Source of the DNA: Chinchilla lanigera
Taxonomy: Eukaryota; Chordata; Mammalia; Rodentia; Chinchillidae
NCBI RefSeq assembly: GCF_000276665.1
Contig: NW_004955417.1
Span: forward strand, 11,719,656-11,783,655
Length of the DNA stretch: 64,000 bases
Reading direction: 5' to 3'
Within the stretch, counting starts at the first letter, position 1. The number at the start of each line of letters is the position of its first letter. The notes beneath the pieces were generated by a model that was not told the origin of the DNA, did not search any database, and saw only the letters and a list, made by a program, of their open reading frames with translations. Below, piece by piece: positions 45,530 to 57,185 of this stretch. The position numbers and the translations under genes are program-made.

Positions 45530-45905
45530 AACTTACATGCTGTCCAGACTGTGGAGTGGGCGTTAACTTTCGGAGCTTCAGGTCTCCCTTGAGTGAAAGA
45601 GAAGAGTAAGATGAGCACTGTCCCTGCCGCCATGGATAACGCAGAGACATCAACGTGGAGGAAGCTGTGTACAGAGAGGAAAGCAGGATGGCTTTGGAGA
45701 AATATAGATCGACTTTAGAGAAGAAATGTTGTTCTCTAGAATACAAAGAAGAGGCCTGGTGCTTACAGCCTGAAGGAGCGGGTGATGCATGGAAAAGCGA
45801 CCTGTCTAAACACGTGGAGTATTTTTTGCTGTTCTGTGTGACCTTCCCTGACCTTCCCCTCTCCCTCCTTTTATGGCCCCCGAACTCGGTGATTTGACTA
45901 AATGT
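45530..45905. other. Repeat-free, CpG-containing block with overlapping frames
   Basis: A 131-codon minus-strand frame (45525-45920) and an 80-codon plus-strand frame (45655-45897) overlap, and a 28-codon plus-strand frame starts at 45632 in a perfect GCCGCCATGG context. None resembles a protein I know. CpGs and one CACGTG E-box (about 45812) are more frequent than in the surroundings. It may be a conserved element, a lncRNA exon or an unrecognised pseudogene. Confidence 0.3.
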
Positions 45906-46779
45906 TTCAGTTCTCCCCAAGTTCTGTTGGTGTTATGTAAAGACAGCCTTAATTAAAGTTTGCATGTGGTGAGTGAGAAAGAGAAGGGCATTTAAACTCA
46001 CTGAGTCAGGCCCTGGGAGGGGGGAAAAAGTCAACAGTGTCAGAGTGACACCAGGAAAAGGAGGAGGTGCAAAAAGCCATTTGGTTTGAGCTCTGTTAAT
46101 TTAGGCCAGGGAAGAGGTAATGCTGAGGCCCGAGGGGGTGAGTTAAGGACAGGCTTTCTGCCTTAACTCTCAACGTGCTAGGTTTTATTAGTTTAGGCCA
46201 GGCAGCTGCTGACATTATTTTAGTATCTATTTTGTGAGTGATTATGTTGTAGGCATGGGCAGGAGGTCAGGCAGGTCAAGCCTTTCTGCTGCAGACCATC
46301 TCAGCATGGGCCTTTCGCCTTCAGATCTTGCTGAAACTTGCCACCTGTAAAAGCAGACAACCTAATGGGAAAAAGAGCAGCACTTAAAATGCTGTTTTTT
46401 CTCTGCCGCTCTCTAGTGTAAAGAACGCTGTAAAAATATTTCAAACTGGAATTTTTGTTTTGGTTGCATTAACTCTTTGTTTGACCATCGTCACAATTTT
46501 CCCACAAAATTGACTTTTGGTAACCAGAGATGTTTTGGAGAAACTGAATATTATGTCTGCAAACAGAGGGAAGCAGTCAGAGAGACCCGAAGGGAGCCTT
46601 GCTAATGCTCTGATCACTTAAACTCATCTGTCCTATCACACACTGTGACCGCAGCTTTGGGAAGTTAACCAGTTTATGTTTTAGGGACTCTGTTCATTTG
46701 TGTTTGAAAGAAACATCCATGAAACATGGACCAGCTCCAAGAACAATGTTTCTGATAGCCAACACCCAAAAAAGAAGGG
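45906..46779. other. Unannotated sequence without recognisable gene
   Basis: Moderate GC, no repeat family identified, no long frame. Confidence 0.4.
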
Positions 46780-46890
46780 ATGTGGTCTAGATCTTAATCC
46801 TAATTTCTTGCCCAATTGCCTGTGTGACCTTGGGCTAATCATTATGCCTCTATTTAACTTTACTGAGCCTGTTTGGGAGAGGAAACTCTT
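46780..46890 (+). mobile_element. MIR SINE fragment, sense
   Basis: 'gatcttaatcctaatttctt', 'gcctgtgtgaccttgggcta' and 'attatgcctctatttaactt' are MIR core text. Confidence 0.75.
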
Positions 46891-47562
46891 TCATTCAGGA
46901 TACCACAGAGGTAGGAATCTCAGGCCCAATATGCAGAGAAAGACCAGTGGTGTATAAAGGGGGGGATTTGAGTTTCTACTCTCTAAACCATATTGTACCT
47001 AGCGGGGGCTGAAGCCAGAGGCGAACCAGTAAAATGAGCTGGTAAAAAGAATTGCCAACCTCACTTTTTCTAGGTGAGATCTGGGCCCTGATGCTGGGAA
47101 GTAGCTCTCTACTAACCCTCCATCCAATCCCACAAGGAAGCTCTCTGGACATTTATTCCTTTACTTACTCAACAAAGGTTCGTTGAGCACCACTTCTGTG
47201 TCTGTCACTGGGTTGTGGTGGCCTAGCACCCAACACCAGTCTCCACTCTAGCAAAGAGATAATGCATGCCAAGCAAATGAAGACATACGTATCCAACACA
47301 CCAGATGCTGAGTACAGTGAAGGAAACAGTGGGATGAGGGAACATAAAGTCCTCAGGAGGTGATCACAGCAGAGACTTGGAGGAAGTAGAACTGCTCTGG
47401 GCCCACATCGGGAAGAGCACTCCTCACAGAGGGAGGAACAAACACCTCTCTAGGGACCTCAGGTGTAAGGTTCTAGAATGTTCCCAGACAGCAAGCAGCC
47501 TTTGTGGTGGGGCAGAGTGAATGTGTAGGACAGTGGCAGGGGATAAGGTTAGGGAGGCGTTA

Positions 47563-47615
47563 TGCTTTATATATGGATATTCCCCCAAAGCCTCACGTGG
47601 TCTCCCTCCCTCCCT

Positions 47616-47662
<47 letters not shown>

Positions 47663-47852
47663 CCTCTCTGTCTCTCTCTGCTTTTGCTGTTTTCTGCCAC
47701 TGTGAACTGTTGCCCCTCTGCCATGTGCCGCTTTGCCTTGGAGCCAGCCAATTATGGACTGAAACCTCCACAAACTGTAAGCTAAATAAACCTTTCCTCC
47801 TTTATCTTTGAGTGTTGGGTATTTTGTTGCAGCATGAGAACAGTAACTAAGG
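47563..47852 (+). mobile_element. MaLR LTR, sense, with CT microsatellite inside
   Basis: TGCTTTATATATGGATATTC and 'cccaaagcctcacgtggtct' mark the 5' part, and 'ctgaaacctccacaaactgt-aagctaaataaacctttcc' the 3' end with its AATAAA. Shorter than relatives (about 290 bp), the middle being replaced by repeats. The 93-115 residue frames on both strands here are LTR plus microsatellite, not genes. Confidence 0.85.
47605..47660 (+). repeat. (CCCT)n/(CT)n microsatellite
   Basis: CCCT units grade into a (CT)n run, all within the LTR. Confidence 0.97.
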
Positions 47853-48839
47853 AGGTGACCAGGGATGAGCTCATGAGGGATCTATGGGATAAGTTAAGCA
47901 CTTTGGATTTTGCTCTGAATATCAGAAAAGAAACCACCGTGTTGTTTCGAGCAGAGAAGTGTTATGATCTGACCTTGTGAAAAGAGGTCAGATTTGGAAT
48001 CTACATAGAGTACAGAGCTAAAAGGATCGATGAGGGATTAGAGATGTGAGATGAAAAGTTAGGAATGTTACTTGAGCAAGTAGGTGCCATTACAGCGAAA
48101 GAACACTCTGGAAGAAACACAGGGGCAGGACAGCTAGTTTGAAGGCTCCACTGGCTGATGGTGGAATCAAAACTGTGCTTCAGATATAAATTTTGGGTCT
48201 GTGTAGAAAGCAGGATGCCTGGTTTTCAAGGTAAAGGTGATTTGTCAAAGATGAAGATTCACAGGTGGTCTTGAGTGGGCCAGAGAATAGCCAGAGGAAG
48301 CCAGATGTGGGCTGTGACTCTTAGCATGATGCCACTATGAGGTAGATAGGTCCCTTTGACCAAGGTAGCCAAGATTGACCACTGGACCCTAGAGATTATT
48401 GATTTTAGACAGAGGTAGATCTCTGGTTAGGGTCCTTAGTGTGGAAGTTTCTTGATGCTGTATACTAACATCAAGAGTGTACTAACATTAGGAGTGAGAC
48501 AGACAACCTGGCAAAGATCAGGGGGGCCAGAACTTCTCTCATTTATCCTACTCAGAAAAGTGACAGTGAATAATAGGAGGTCTTAGCTGAGAACACGACG
48601 GAAGGAGAAAATTCCAGTGGAAGAGTCACATGGGAGTTTGGTTGTCCGTGATAGATGGGGATTCAAGCAGGTAGATTTGTAGAAGCAGACAGAAGGAACA
48701 ACAGACAGTAAGGGCTACTGTGACACAGCACTAGGGTAGGGTGTTAAGGGACATCATATTTCTTCCTCTCTTCCCATTATTTCCTCATCCTTCTTTCTTT
48801 TCCTTTCCTGTATCCCTTCCATCCTTTGAATTTAAGCTT

Positions 48840-48960
48840 TTGTGCCTACAGCAAACATTTATCCAATTCCTGCTGTGTACTAGCCACTGTGCTAGGTCTG
48901 GAGGACACCTAGGAAAAACATAGGCAAGACCTTTCTGCAGCTAACAGTTTTATGGGGGTG
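48840..48960 (-). mobile_element. L2 3' end, antisense
   Basis: 'aacatttatccaattcctgc', 'tgtactagccactgtgctag' is the complement of the L2 terminal block. A second L2 end directly after the L2 at 47155-48730. Confidence 0.65.
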
Positions 48961-49314
48961 GGGGAATTCCCCAAATTCCCTCCTGGGGTAGTAGAACAGA
49001 CAAAAGCCTTGGGGGTAGGGGCCACAGAGGTTACCTGACCACACACACATTTGTAATCTGTTTTCAATGTAAAGTATGAAACCACCCGCTGTAGTCTTTC
49101 TTTGTTCTTTTTTATGTTTCTGTTCAGGGCTTCCTTTCCTACAGCGTTGTTTTGTTTTGTTTCTAAAGTATTATCATGTACATTGGTCTGACTGTCCATT
49201 TTCACAGCAGAGGTTGACTTGTTATATGGAAGGACATTATTATTGGCTCAATGCCTTACAAAAATCCTCAGTTTGTTTTCACTGAAGAAAGTATTGGTAC
49301 TGGCATCTCAGGCA

Positions 49315-49510
49315 ACAAAGCACAGTGGTTACGGAGGGGGTGTTCTGAAACCAGGCAGATTTGGGTGAATCCAGGCTGTAGCATCTAATGGCTGTGCAAC
49401 CTTCAATGATTTACTTAGATTTTTCTGCGCCTCCTTAATCTCACCTATCAAATGGAAATAATAATTAGATCTCCGTTACAGGGGTGTTATAGATGTTAAA
49501 TAAGATGTTT
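49315..49510 (+). mobile_element. MIR SINE, sense
   Basis: 'caaagcacagtggttacgga', 'ggtgaatccaggctgtagca', 'caaatggaaataataattag' and 'ggggtgttatagatgttaaa' give the full MIR order. Confidence 0.8.
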
Positions 49511-50482
49511 TAGAAGAAATATTGGTGCATAATTAACATTCAAAGTGACTCTTACAAGTTATCAAATGTATCCACAAATGCAGCGTTTCTTCCAGCATTT
49601 ATGGCTGTATCTCTTATCTCTCCACATATTTATTTAATATCAAATGCTCAATAAACCCACGATGTGTGTGAAACTGTTTTCTGCATTGCCTCACAGAGCA
49701 ATTATTCTGGGAAAAAAGACTGAAGACGGAGCTAAAAAACCACTATACGTATAAGGTTAACAGCCAAGGATAAATCAATCTCAATTTCAGGGACATCATC
49801 AGAACAGCAATTTTGGAGGTGCTGATCATTGCCCACTCTCTAAAGTGAAACCCAGGAAAACTGCAAAAGGTAAGTTATTTCTGGCAAGCAAAATGGACTG
49901 GGTCCTCAAAAATTCCACTGGAAGCTTAAATTAAAAAGTTTTGCATCATATACCAGCATTTTGGTATTGTTGAATTAAAAAAATGCTTTGATAGATTTGC
50001 AATGGTAAATACACTACTTGTCATGTACAAATTCCAGCTATCACATGTAGCTACTGAGAGAGCTGTGAAGAAAGTATGTGATGTTTCATACTGGATCCAT
50101 GATAAAGAATGGTGTGGCCCATGAGCAGGGTCTTGTACTGGAGGCATATCCATAGCTTTCCAAATCTACACTATGCTAACTGGGGGGTGGTTCCACTTCT
50201 AGTAGTGCATAAGATAAAAGTATCTACTTATCTTAAACTCTTGTTAAGCTTTATTTATACACTCATTCATTCATTTACGTTGACACGGACCTTTAACACA
50301 AGGTACTGTACTCTGAAGTCTGTGTTCTATTGTAGTCTACAATTAAGTCAACTCAGAAAAGCATATAAATTTATTTATAAGTGGATTTGAGACCTTTACC
50401 AGTTGGGACAAAACAGGAATAAAAATTGGCAACCCAATGAAGAAAAACCTGAAATTACAAAGGATAAAGACTGACATACTTC
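49511..50482. other. Unannotated sequence
   Basis: Possible weak antisense L2 near 49640-49690. The 93-residue plus-strand frame at 50109-50390 is unrecognised. Confidence 0.4.
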
Positions 50483-50690
50483 CCCAGGCACTATAATCCA
50501 AGCTACTCAAGTTTGAAGAGGCTGAGTCAAGAGGGTATCAAGTTTGAGGTAAGCCTGAGTAACTTAGTTTTTTGTCTCACAACAGACAAAACATGGGAGG
50601 TTAGAGATGTAGCTCAGTGGTATCATTTTCCTAGTGTGTACATGGGGTCCTGGTTTCAACAATTCCTTCCAAAAAATATGTTGAAAACAT
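50483..50690 (+). mobile_element. B1-ID dimer SINE, sense
   Basis: 'ggcactataatccaagctac', 'gaggtaagcctgagtaactt' (B1 part) precede 'gagatgtagctcagtggtat' and 'ggggtcctggtttcaacaat' (ID part). A diverged, complete dimer in sense orientation. Confidence 0.8.
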
Positions 50691-51254
50691 TGAAAGAACC
50701 TGCTAGGATAGAAAGCAAAGAGTTAAACTCAGATTGACAGGTGCACTTAGAGAAGATACTGGAACAACCAGAGAGAAGTCAGAGTTAAGAAAAAAAAAAA
50801 AAAGACAAACAAAACCTTCCAGTGGGAAACATTCTTACACTGAAAGAGAAAGAAAATAGTTTTAATCTTCTGGTCAAAGGATATAACTTTGAAAAAAATA
50901 ACGAAATTTAGTGTTGGTTACTGCAAAAGCATGACCCTCTATATTTTTAAATGGGTAAGCCAGTTCATTGATAGAAAATATACAATGAAATAAATTAATC
51001 AAGTTGGAATTATTAAAACATTTCAGCAAAATGTGAATCACCATAAATACAGGCATACAGAAAGAATTCAAAATAAATGTCAAAAACTAAATAAAATTAA
51101 TTCAGAAAATTTCATAAACATTTTTCGTTGCCTGTTTTATTTTTTAGTTTTCCTAGAATAACGTAACATAAACTTGATACTCATTTGATTGAGAGTTTGT
51201 CAAGCAAACTATTAAAGTGAAAGCCCTTTTATTCCTGAGAATTTAAATGGGTGA
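50691..51254. other. AT-rich unannotated sequence
   Basis: Contains an A run (50788-50803), perhaps a retroposon tail, without a recognisable body. Confidence 0.4.
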
Positions 51255-51440
51255 TACTGGGTTACCAGGTATTGAGTGCTTAATAAACCGACCTCTGTAC
51301 CCAAAACTCTCCACATTTAGTCCACTTTCCTTTACAGTAAGCCAGGAAAATTAGGGCTATAATGTCCATTTTAAAATAAAGGTATGAAGCTTTAAAAGAG
51401 TGCAAGATCAAGGATTTAAGCTTCAGTTTAACTTTGAAAC
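51255..51440 (-). mobile_element. MIR SINE, antisense (weak)
   Basis: 'ttgagtgcttaataaaccga', 'cattttaaaataaaggtatg' and 'gtgcaagatcaaggatttaa' follow antisense MIR order, with substantial divergence. Confidence 0.45.
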
Positions 51441-51988
51441 TGTGCAGTTTCAGTACCAATAGCTACCTGGCCACCGGGAGTCACTATAAGAAGCACGACC
51501 CCTGGTGGCTTAAACTGTTGGAAGACGAACACCTGGGTGATAACCATGTAGTACCGTAGTCTTTCTTTGCGCTCTCAGGCAAACCAGCAGTTCTGTCAGT
51601 CCTGAACAATTACCATGGGCAACTGGACATGCTGGGGACAGGCATATGACACAATGCATAGCTTTCGAGAAAATAAGCATTCTTTATCTGCCACTTTGTT
51701 GAAGGTATTTCTATTACCATGCAGCTAGGTCCCTTCATTTTTTCTGACTCTTAGTTCTTCCATTGGGAATATAAGCAACTGTCTTCAAAATGCCCCTGAC
51801 TACAGAGGTGTCCAGGCCATGGAAAGGTGTTGAAGCCATCCATCCAGCTACTCATGTAGGAATTTATTTCTTGGTATGTCTGACTGTTTTCTGCTGTGGA
51901 AGAATTGAATCAACTCTTTGCTTTATTGGTATTTTATCTTCTCAGATTGTGCTGGATCTGCAGATCTTCAAAATTGTACAATATCTCC

Positions 51989-52098
51989 TTTTCACCCTGC
52001 AATTTACACATTTCTATATACTTTTGACACTGCAATTTAAACATTTCTATTAGACATTTCTATATACTATATGTTTTTGACCCTGCAATTTATACAGT
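51989..52098 (+). repeat. Local direct repeat (three units)
   Basis: [a/t]ccctgcaatttacaca, gacactgcaatttaaaca and gaccctgcaatttatacag recur, with atttctatatac also repeated. The units are roughly 30-55 bases apart. Confidence 0.85.
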
Positions 52099-52844
52099 AC
52101 CAGACACGATTGTCATTTAAAATTATTAGAACATGTAGTTCAATGAAATACAACAACTAATATGGAGAACTGTTTTTCTAAACTGTATTGATTGGGGGGA
52201 GCAAAAAGGAGAGATAAATATTATATATATCTAATAGCATTCAACTTTCTTTAACCCCTCCCCCATCTTCATTTCACAGTGGCTTTGGAAAGAATTTAAA
52301 TCTGATACCAAATCACAGTATTAAATTTCCCAAGTCCCCAAATTCACCTTTAAATTCCTTTCATCCTTCTCCGCTGGGTTATGACTTTCATCCAAGAGTT
52401 CCCCCACAGCTTTGCGATCCTAGAACCACGAAAGTTCCTCTTTATGTCAGACTGATCTTTCGGCCCATAAAATGAAACGTGCCTGGATATTCTTCTCCAA
52501 TCATACTGTTATGATTAGTTAGAAATGAACAGGACCACCCTTCATTTGGACTATAAGAGAAACATTCTCTTTATAAAAAAATGAAAACAAACAAAATGTA
52601 ACGGAATAATGAGGAATCCTGCCCCAGGCCTGTGCCATAGATGCAAATAGTGGAAACTGGGGCTGAGTACTTGTTGAAAAACAAATAGTCCATCAGTTTT
52701 GCATAAATATTCCTGAAGAATTGGTAGGAACAATTTTTAAATGCAGTTTTGGCTTCATTTAGGCTCAGTTATGGTGCTAAGATGTTTTATGGGCATATGA
52801 AGCATTTGTTTTGAGCCAGATGCGTGCTGTATTAGCAGCGTATA

Positions 52845-52965
52845 CAATTCATTCCTGTGTCAAATATTTTATAAATTCCCAGCATGCATCAGAAAGACAT
52901 TAGGCTAAGCCTGGGGAACATAGTGATGAAGTCATGCCCCCTGTAGCCTCTGATGGGCACATATA
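52845..52965 (-). mobile_element. L2 3' end, antisense (weak)
   Basis: 'tgtgtcaaatattttataaa', 'ttaggctaagcctggggaac' and 'gtgatgaagtcatgccccct' follow the antisense L2 end. Confidence 0.5.
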
Positions 52966-54194
52966 TGTTGTTTCTAAGTAAATTTCTGTGTTATATTCAA
53001 TTTTTAAAGCATAGGTCTTTTTCACAAGTAGCCTTAGTTGTTTAAGAAATAACAATACAGTTTCAAAAATATACCTGATTTATGGCAACAAGATGGCTAG
53101 TGCCATGGGGCTAAAATATCAGATTGGTGAACAAAAACCAGATCCCAAGAAATTGCTCATATTTAGCACATTCTTTAACATATGGGCAACTTCCACTGAT
53201 TTGCACCAAAGGGGGAGAGTTGAGATGTGACTAATAAAGTGGAAAATAACACAAAGTAATGTGTCTTCTTGTTTTGTATTCATATTTATATATGGGTGGT
53301 TTTTATTTTGGGGAATGTATTTCAAATGGAACTCTGCAGCCACAGTTGAAGATGTGACTCAGGAGGAAGCTGGCGGTTTTCCAGTTTCCTACTTCTGACC
53401 CTACTCAGCAGCATCTTCAACCACATCCACCCTCGGACAAGTCCACCCTCTCTCTGATTAAGAATAGCTGCCCACATATAAATCTTTCCTGGAGTAGGAA
53501 GTGGTTTAAATGCCTGGTTTTCAAAAGCCTGCTGTGCAAGCAAAGTAAACAAGGAAGTTTATTGGATTAGTAAATTGAAATTAAGCAAATTAGTTTCCAA
53601 CTCTTAATGGTACCTACCCAGCAAAGCAAGGATCAGTGCCCTTAAAATTGTAGCAAAGCTAACAGTGCTTACTACAACACAATTAATTTGGTGACAGGGA
53701 GAAAATTGCTTGTAAGTTCCTGGATTCTAAAGATCTCTGTGAAAGGCAATGTGCTTTGTTTTGTTTTGATTTGGTTTGGTTTTTTTACTTTTTTCTCCCT
53801 GCGCATTCAAGATTAGGAATTGGGAAAAATATTACTCCTATTAAGAATATGATAATAGTGATTTTAATGGTTCTCTGTCAGGCCTGGTGCCCAAATCACC
53901 AGTCCCATTTCTTTCCTTCCACCCATATTTTTGCTGTAAGCTAACAGGTACTCCCTGCAAGAAACACTTCTGACTCACAGAGTGTGTAATTCCATCCATA
54001 AAGAATCCCAGCTCCCTGCAGAAGCCTGGGGTTTACCGATGGTTGAGATGCACTGATGACGCCTCAGATTGTACCCTCTCTCTTGATTGAAAGCAGAAGG
54101 ACCCCCCTCCTGATTGGCTTCCTTACTTACGAACAGTGTCGATCCATTTCCTGTTCCCCTCTGTTAATTCATACCAGGACAGACACAGATCAAA
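52966..54194. other. Unannotated, repeat-poor sequence
   Basis: Frames up to 76 residues on the minus strand (53119-53552) are unrecognised. No SINE or LTR seen. Confidence 0.4.
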
Positions 54195-54242
54195 ATGAGG
54201 GACCCTGCATTTCGGCACCTCCTCGGAGCAGTGTTGATGGGA
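54195..54242 (+). CDS. Candidate first coding exon (16 codons, signal-peptide-like), speculative
   Basis: An ATG with A at -3 opens MRDPAFRHLLGAVLMG, 16 codons ending exactly before GTAAGTGT, a strong splice-donor consensus (GGA|GTAAGT, phase 0). The basic then hydrophobic content resembles the start of a secretory signal peptide. Beyond the GT the frame meets a stop within 7 codons, as expected for intron. Upstream 140 bases are repeat-free and could be 5' UTR. I do not recognise the protein, and no second exon is identified in the window. A chance combination is quite possible. Confidence 0.25.
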
Positions 54243-55704
54243 GTAAGTGTTTGCAGACTGTAGGTTCCTGTTCAAGCTACCAGAGGATGACTTTTCATTT
54301 CTTAGTTAACCAGTTCCAGCCCAGAAAAACAGCCACTGTATACTAGCACTGTCCAATATTGTTGTTTTTTCCCGCTTTCCCCTTGAAGTATTGACCACCC
54401 AACCATGATCATTCCCAATTTAAAATGATATATGGAGCGCCTCATCTGGGTTTCAAATGAGTTGCAATTGTCCCTTTGTTCTGCTAAAATCAATCAGAAT
54501 CTTGCACAAATGAGGGGTTTCAGGTTACCACAAGGAATGTTTCCAGGGGTGCTTGCTCTGAAATAAAAAATGTGATAATCATTACATGGAGAGCCAATAA
54601 TTATAAGCATTTCCTCTTGGAATCACAGAGAAAAAATACTAGAATCATATCAACCTCAGAAAAAAAATCATTGAATTTCTTTCTGGTATATTAGGACACC
54701 TGGTTGGGGCCTGTAGTCACACTTCTTTTGAATGCTGCTGTGTTTTAACATCGTAGTAACCCTGATTGAATCTGCCACACTGTTTTCCTTAAAGTAATGC
54801 TGGAATTGTTAGAACTTTTTTTCTTAAAGTGAGACACTTTAGTAGACGCATAGCTGCAATTGTTCGTCATATATGCTACATTATATCTTATTGGTCAAGT
54901 GAATTCTGGCTAGTAACTCTACTGTAGTTCTATAGAAAGGTCAAGATTTGATAGAAAATCAGACTCCTGTGTGTTACTGCAGGCACCTTCCAAAGTCATA
55001 AGATAGGTATATTAGATCATATAATGTCTACTTTAAAGAGGCATGGTTATTACTTCAGAGACAAATGTTTCAAAATTGAAAAATTATTTTCCATTGAACA
55101 TTTTTTTGTCTTTTCTGCTAGTTCAGAGCAAATGCTCCAGCATGCCAGGCAGATTGCACCTGCTCAACTCAAAAAACATCTAACTTAGGTTTTTGTTTTT
55201 TGTTTTTTGTTTTTTTTTACTGCTGCTTTGTTTCTGCAATTTAGTTATATTATTTTAGAGATCAAGTGAAGTTCCTAAATAAAACTACTTGCATATGAAG
55301 TTGAAGTGCTCTGAAACTCTGCTGGAATCTACTTTAACTTTTAACTCCCCAAATCTCTGTCCCCTTCACACTCAGAGGGATTCATCAATCAAAGTAGATC
55401 TGGCTCATAGAACAGCAGAGGACCGCAGGTGCTTATGCAGCCATGAATTTCCCAGCTATTTCCTGCCTCTTACACTAAAGACTCCAACTTCTGAATCAAA
55501 TCTTCAAAACCCCAAGGGACTCTCCCCCAGAGAACCCCAGGACACTGATTTTAGAAGTTACACCTACTTCACTTACTTGTACCCACACCTTGACTGTACC
55601 CAGGTGAGCCCCCTTATGGGATGAGAGTTGGCTTTGCCAGTACAGCCAGGTGGGTGAGACCCAAAGTTTGATAGATTTGGTAACAGAAGAGCAAGAGAAG
55701 AGAA
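54243..55704. other. Unannotated, repeat-poor sequence
   Basis: The 111-residue plus-strand frame at 55289-55624 crosses a CAG|GTGAGC donor-like site near 55600, but the peptide has no recognisable family feature and no acceptor context of note. A T/G-rich tract occupies 55189-55219. Confidence 0.4.
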
Positions 55705-55925
55705 GTAGCATTTACCAACCATCTTCTATATGTGCTCAGTTCTCGGGAGGCTAGCTCATCACATCCTCAGGAAAAACTCAACAAGTAGGTGAGTTTATTT
55801 CCACATTGAAAATATGAAAGCTGAGATGAGAGATGTAAACAACTTTCCCCAGGTCTGATCTTTGTGGCATAGTAGTTTCACATTCACTCTGTCCCACTTC
55901 AAAGACCAGACATTCCCCTAAACTA
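55705..55925 (-). mobile_element. MIR SINE, antisense
   Basis: 'tagcatttaccaaccatctt', 'gctcatcacatcctcaggaa' and 'gaaaatatgaaagctgagat' give the antisense MIR order, with 'cccaggtctgatctttgtgg' near its end. Confidence 0.6.
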
Positions 55926-56364
55926 GTAACCACTGAACTCTTGCCATATATAGATGTCCACAAGGAGAGATAACATGTACTTGAGGCCGCCATTTTAGAC
56001 CTGAGGAATTTGAGGATTCCAGAGGTTCATCTGAGGCCTGCAGGAACCAGGTGTAATGAGCCATACTGTAATCACTTAGCAGATGATGACCTGGAAGGAT
56101 GAGCCTGGGTTTAGGACATGTCCTGTTAACTCCAAATATGATTACTTTGCTGAATTTTGTTGATTCCCAAATTTCCAGACCACCACATACATGTATATAT
56201 TGATTGATTTTTAAATTTTCTTTATTGGTGAGTTGATTTTTCCTTTATGAATTCATTTCCTTTTTGAACTATACTTTATGGTCAGCAAGAATTTCCTTAA
56301 CACTCTCTCCTTCATTGAGGTTTTGAGAGGGAAGAATGTACCTGTGCTAAAGTTCTCCTTTAAA

Positions 56365-56515
56365 GTATAATCATGATAATGATGACTTATATGGCATTCA
56401 TGTAGTATCTAAGCTTCTGTACTTGTCTGATCCTAAAACTCTTTCACATATATTATCTCATTTTATTCTCCAAAAATGGCTTTGAGATAACAATCTGCAG
56501 CAGGACAAACTTTAG
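56365..56515 (-). mobile_element. MIR SINE, antisense, 3' part
   Basis: 'aatgatgacttatatggcat', 'aaactctttcacatatatta' and 'tctcattttattctccaaaa' are antisense MIR 3' text. Confidence 0.65.
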
Positions 56516-57079
56516 AATTTCCTACCATCTCTTGTGTAAATTTAAATGTTCTCTTTTAAATTGGTAAAATAATGTACAGACTGGTGAAAGTAAGATGAGG
56601 GGGTGGAAATGTTTTGGGTGAAGGGAATAGTAAAGAGATGAACATCAGATCTAGGTAGATATTTGCATGAGAATCTGAATATATGAGAACCAGGCTCCAG
56701 ATGAATTCCTGGTGAATATCCAAGTTCACTAAATTCATGGAAGGAGAACAAGGGACCAAATAGAGAAGATTAAATATGGCTTTATAAGCAAGACACACTT
56801 AGGTAGTCCAGAGAGAACTTTTACAGTAGCATACCATAAAAACTCTAGCCCCTGCAAACCAAAAGATACACAGTGGCACTTACACCAAATGTGGCTGGGG
56901 ATCCCTTATATGCACATGTACCAAAAATGCCCTGGGTTGTCTACCACGACTAGTGAAGAGTTTTCAAAAAACCCATCCTTGCTACAGTTTCTGTTTCTGC
57001 ATCTGGCAAAGGCTTTGAAATGAAGGTTTACTGAATCTGTTACAACATATTGTAATTTGAAGAATCCTTAACAGTTACC
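56516..57079. other. Unannotated sequence
   Basis: No gene or repeat recognised. Two overlapping 69-80 residue minus-strand frames at 56542-56798 have no features. Confidence 0.4.
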
Positions 57080-57185
57080 TGATAACAGTTATCTTTTTAT
57101 GGATGGAGAAGAGGAGGATGCCTCTTAAGAGCTTGCTGCCTTAGCAGCAGACTGTAGTCTTGAACCCAGTGTTCTTGGTGCCACC
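57080..57185 (-). mobile_element. MIR SINE, antisense (weak)
   Basis: 'ttatggatggagaagaggag' with 'gtagtcttgaacccagtgtt' downstream resembles the antisense MIR core. Confidence 0.5.

Larger units (their letters stand above)
47155..48730 (-). mobile_element. L2 LINE, antisense, split by MaLR LTR
   Basis: 47155-47500 gives the complement of the L2 3' end ('aacaaaggttcgttgagcac', 'agatgctgagtacagtgaag'). 47860-48730 continues with 'aagcactttggattttgctc', 'agagaagtgttatgatctga' and 'gaaagaacactctggaagaa', the complement of L2 ORF2. The LTR at 47563-47852 interrupts it. Confidence 0.7.

Noticed and set aside
47424..47811. Overlapping frames of 68-115 codons on both strands, arginine/glutamate-rich or serine/leucine-rich
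   Set aside because: They translate a CT microsatellite and an MaLR LTR.
55289..55624. 111-codon frame ending near a CAG|GTGAGC donor
   Set aside because: No protein family feature, no convincing acceptor or partner exon, and composition like the surrounding non-coding DNA.
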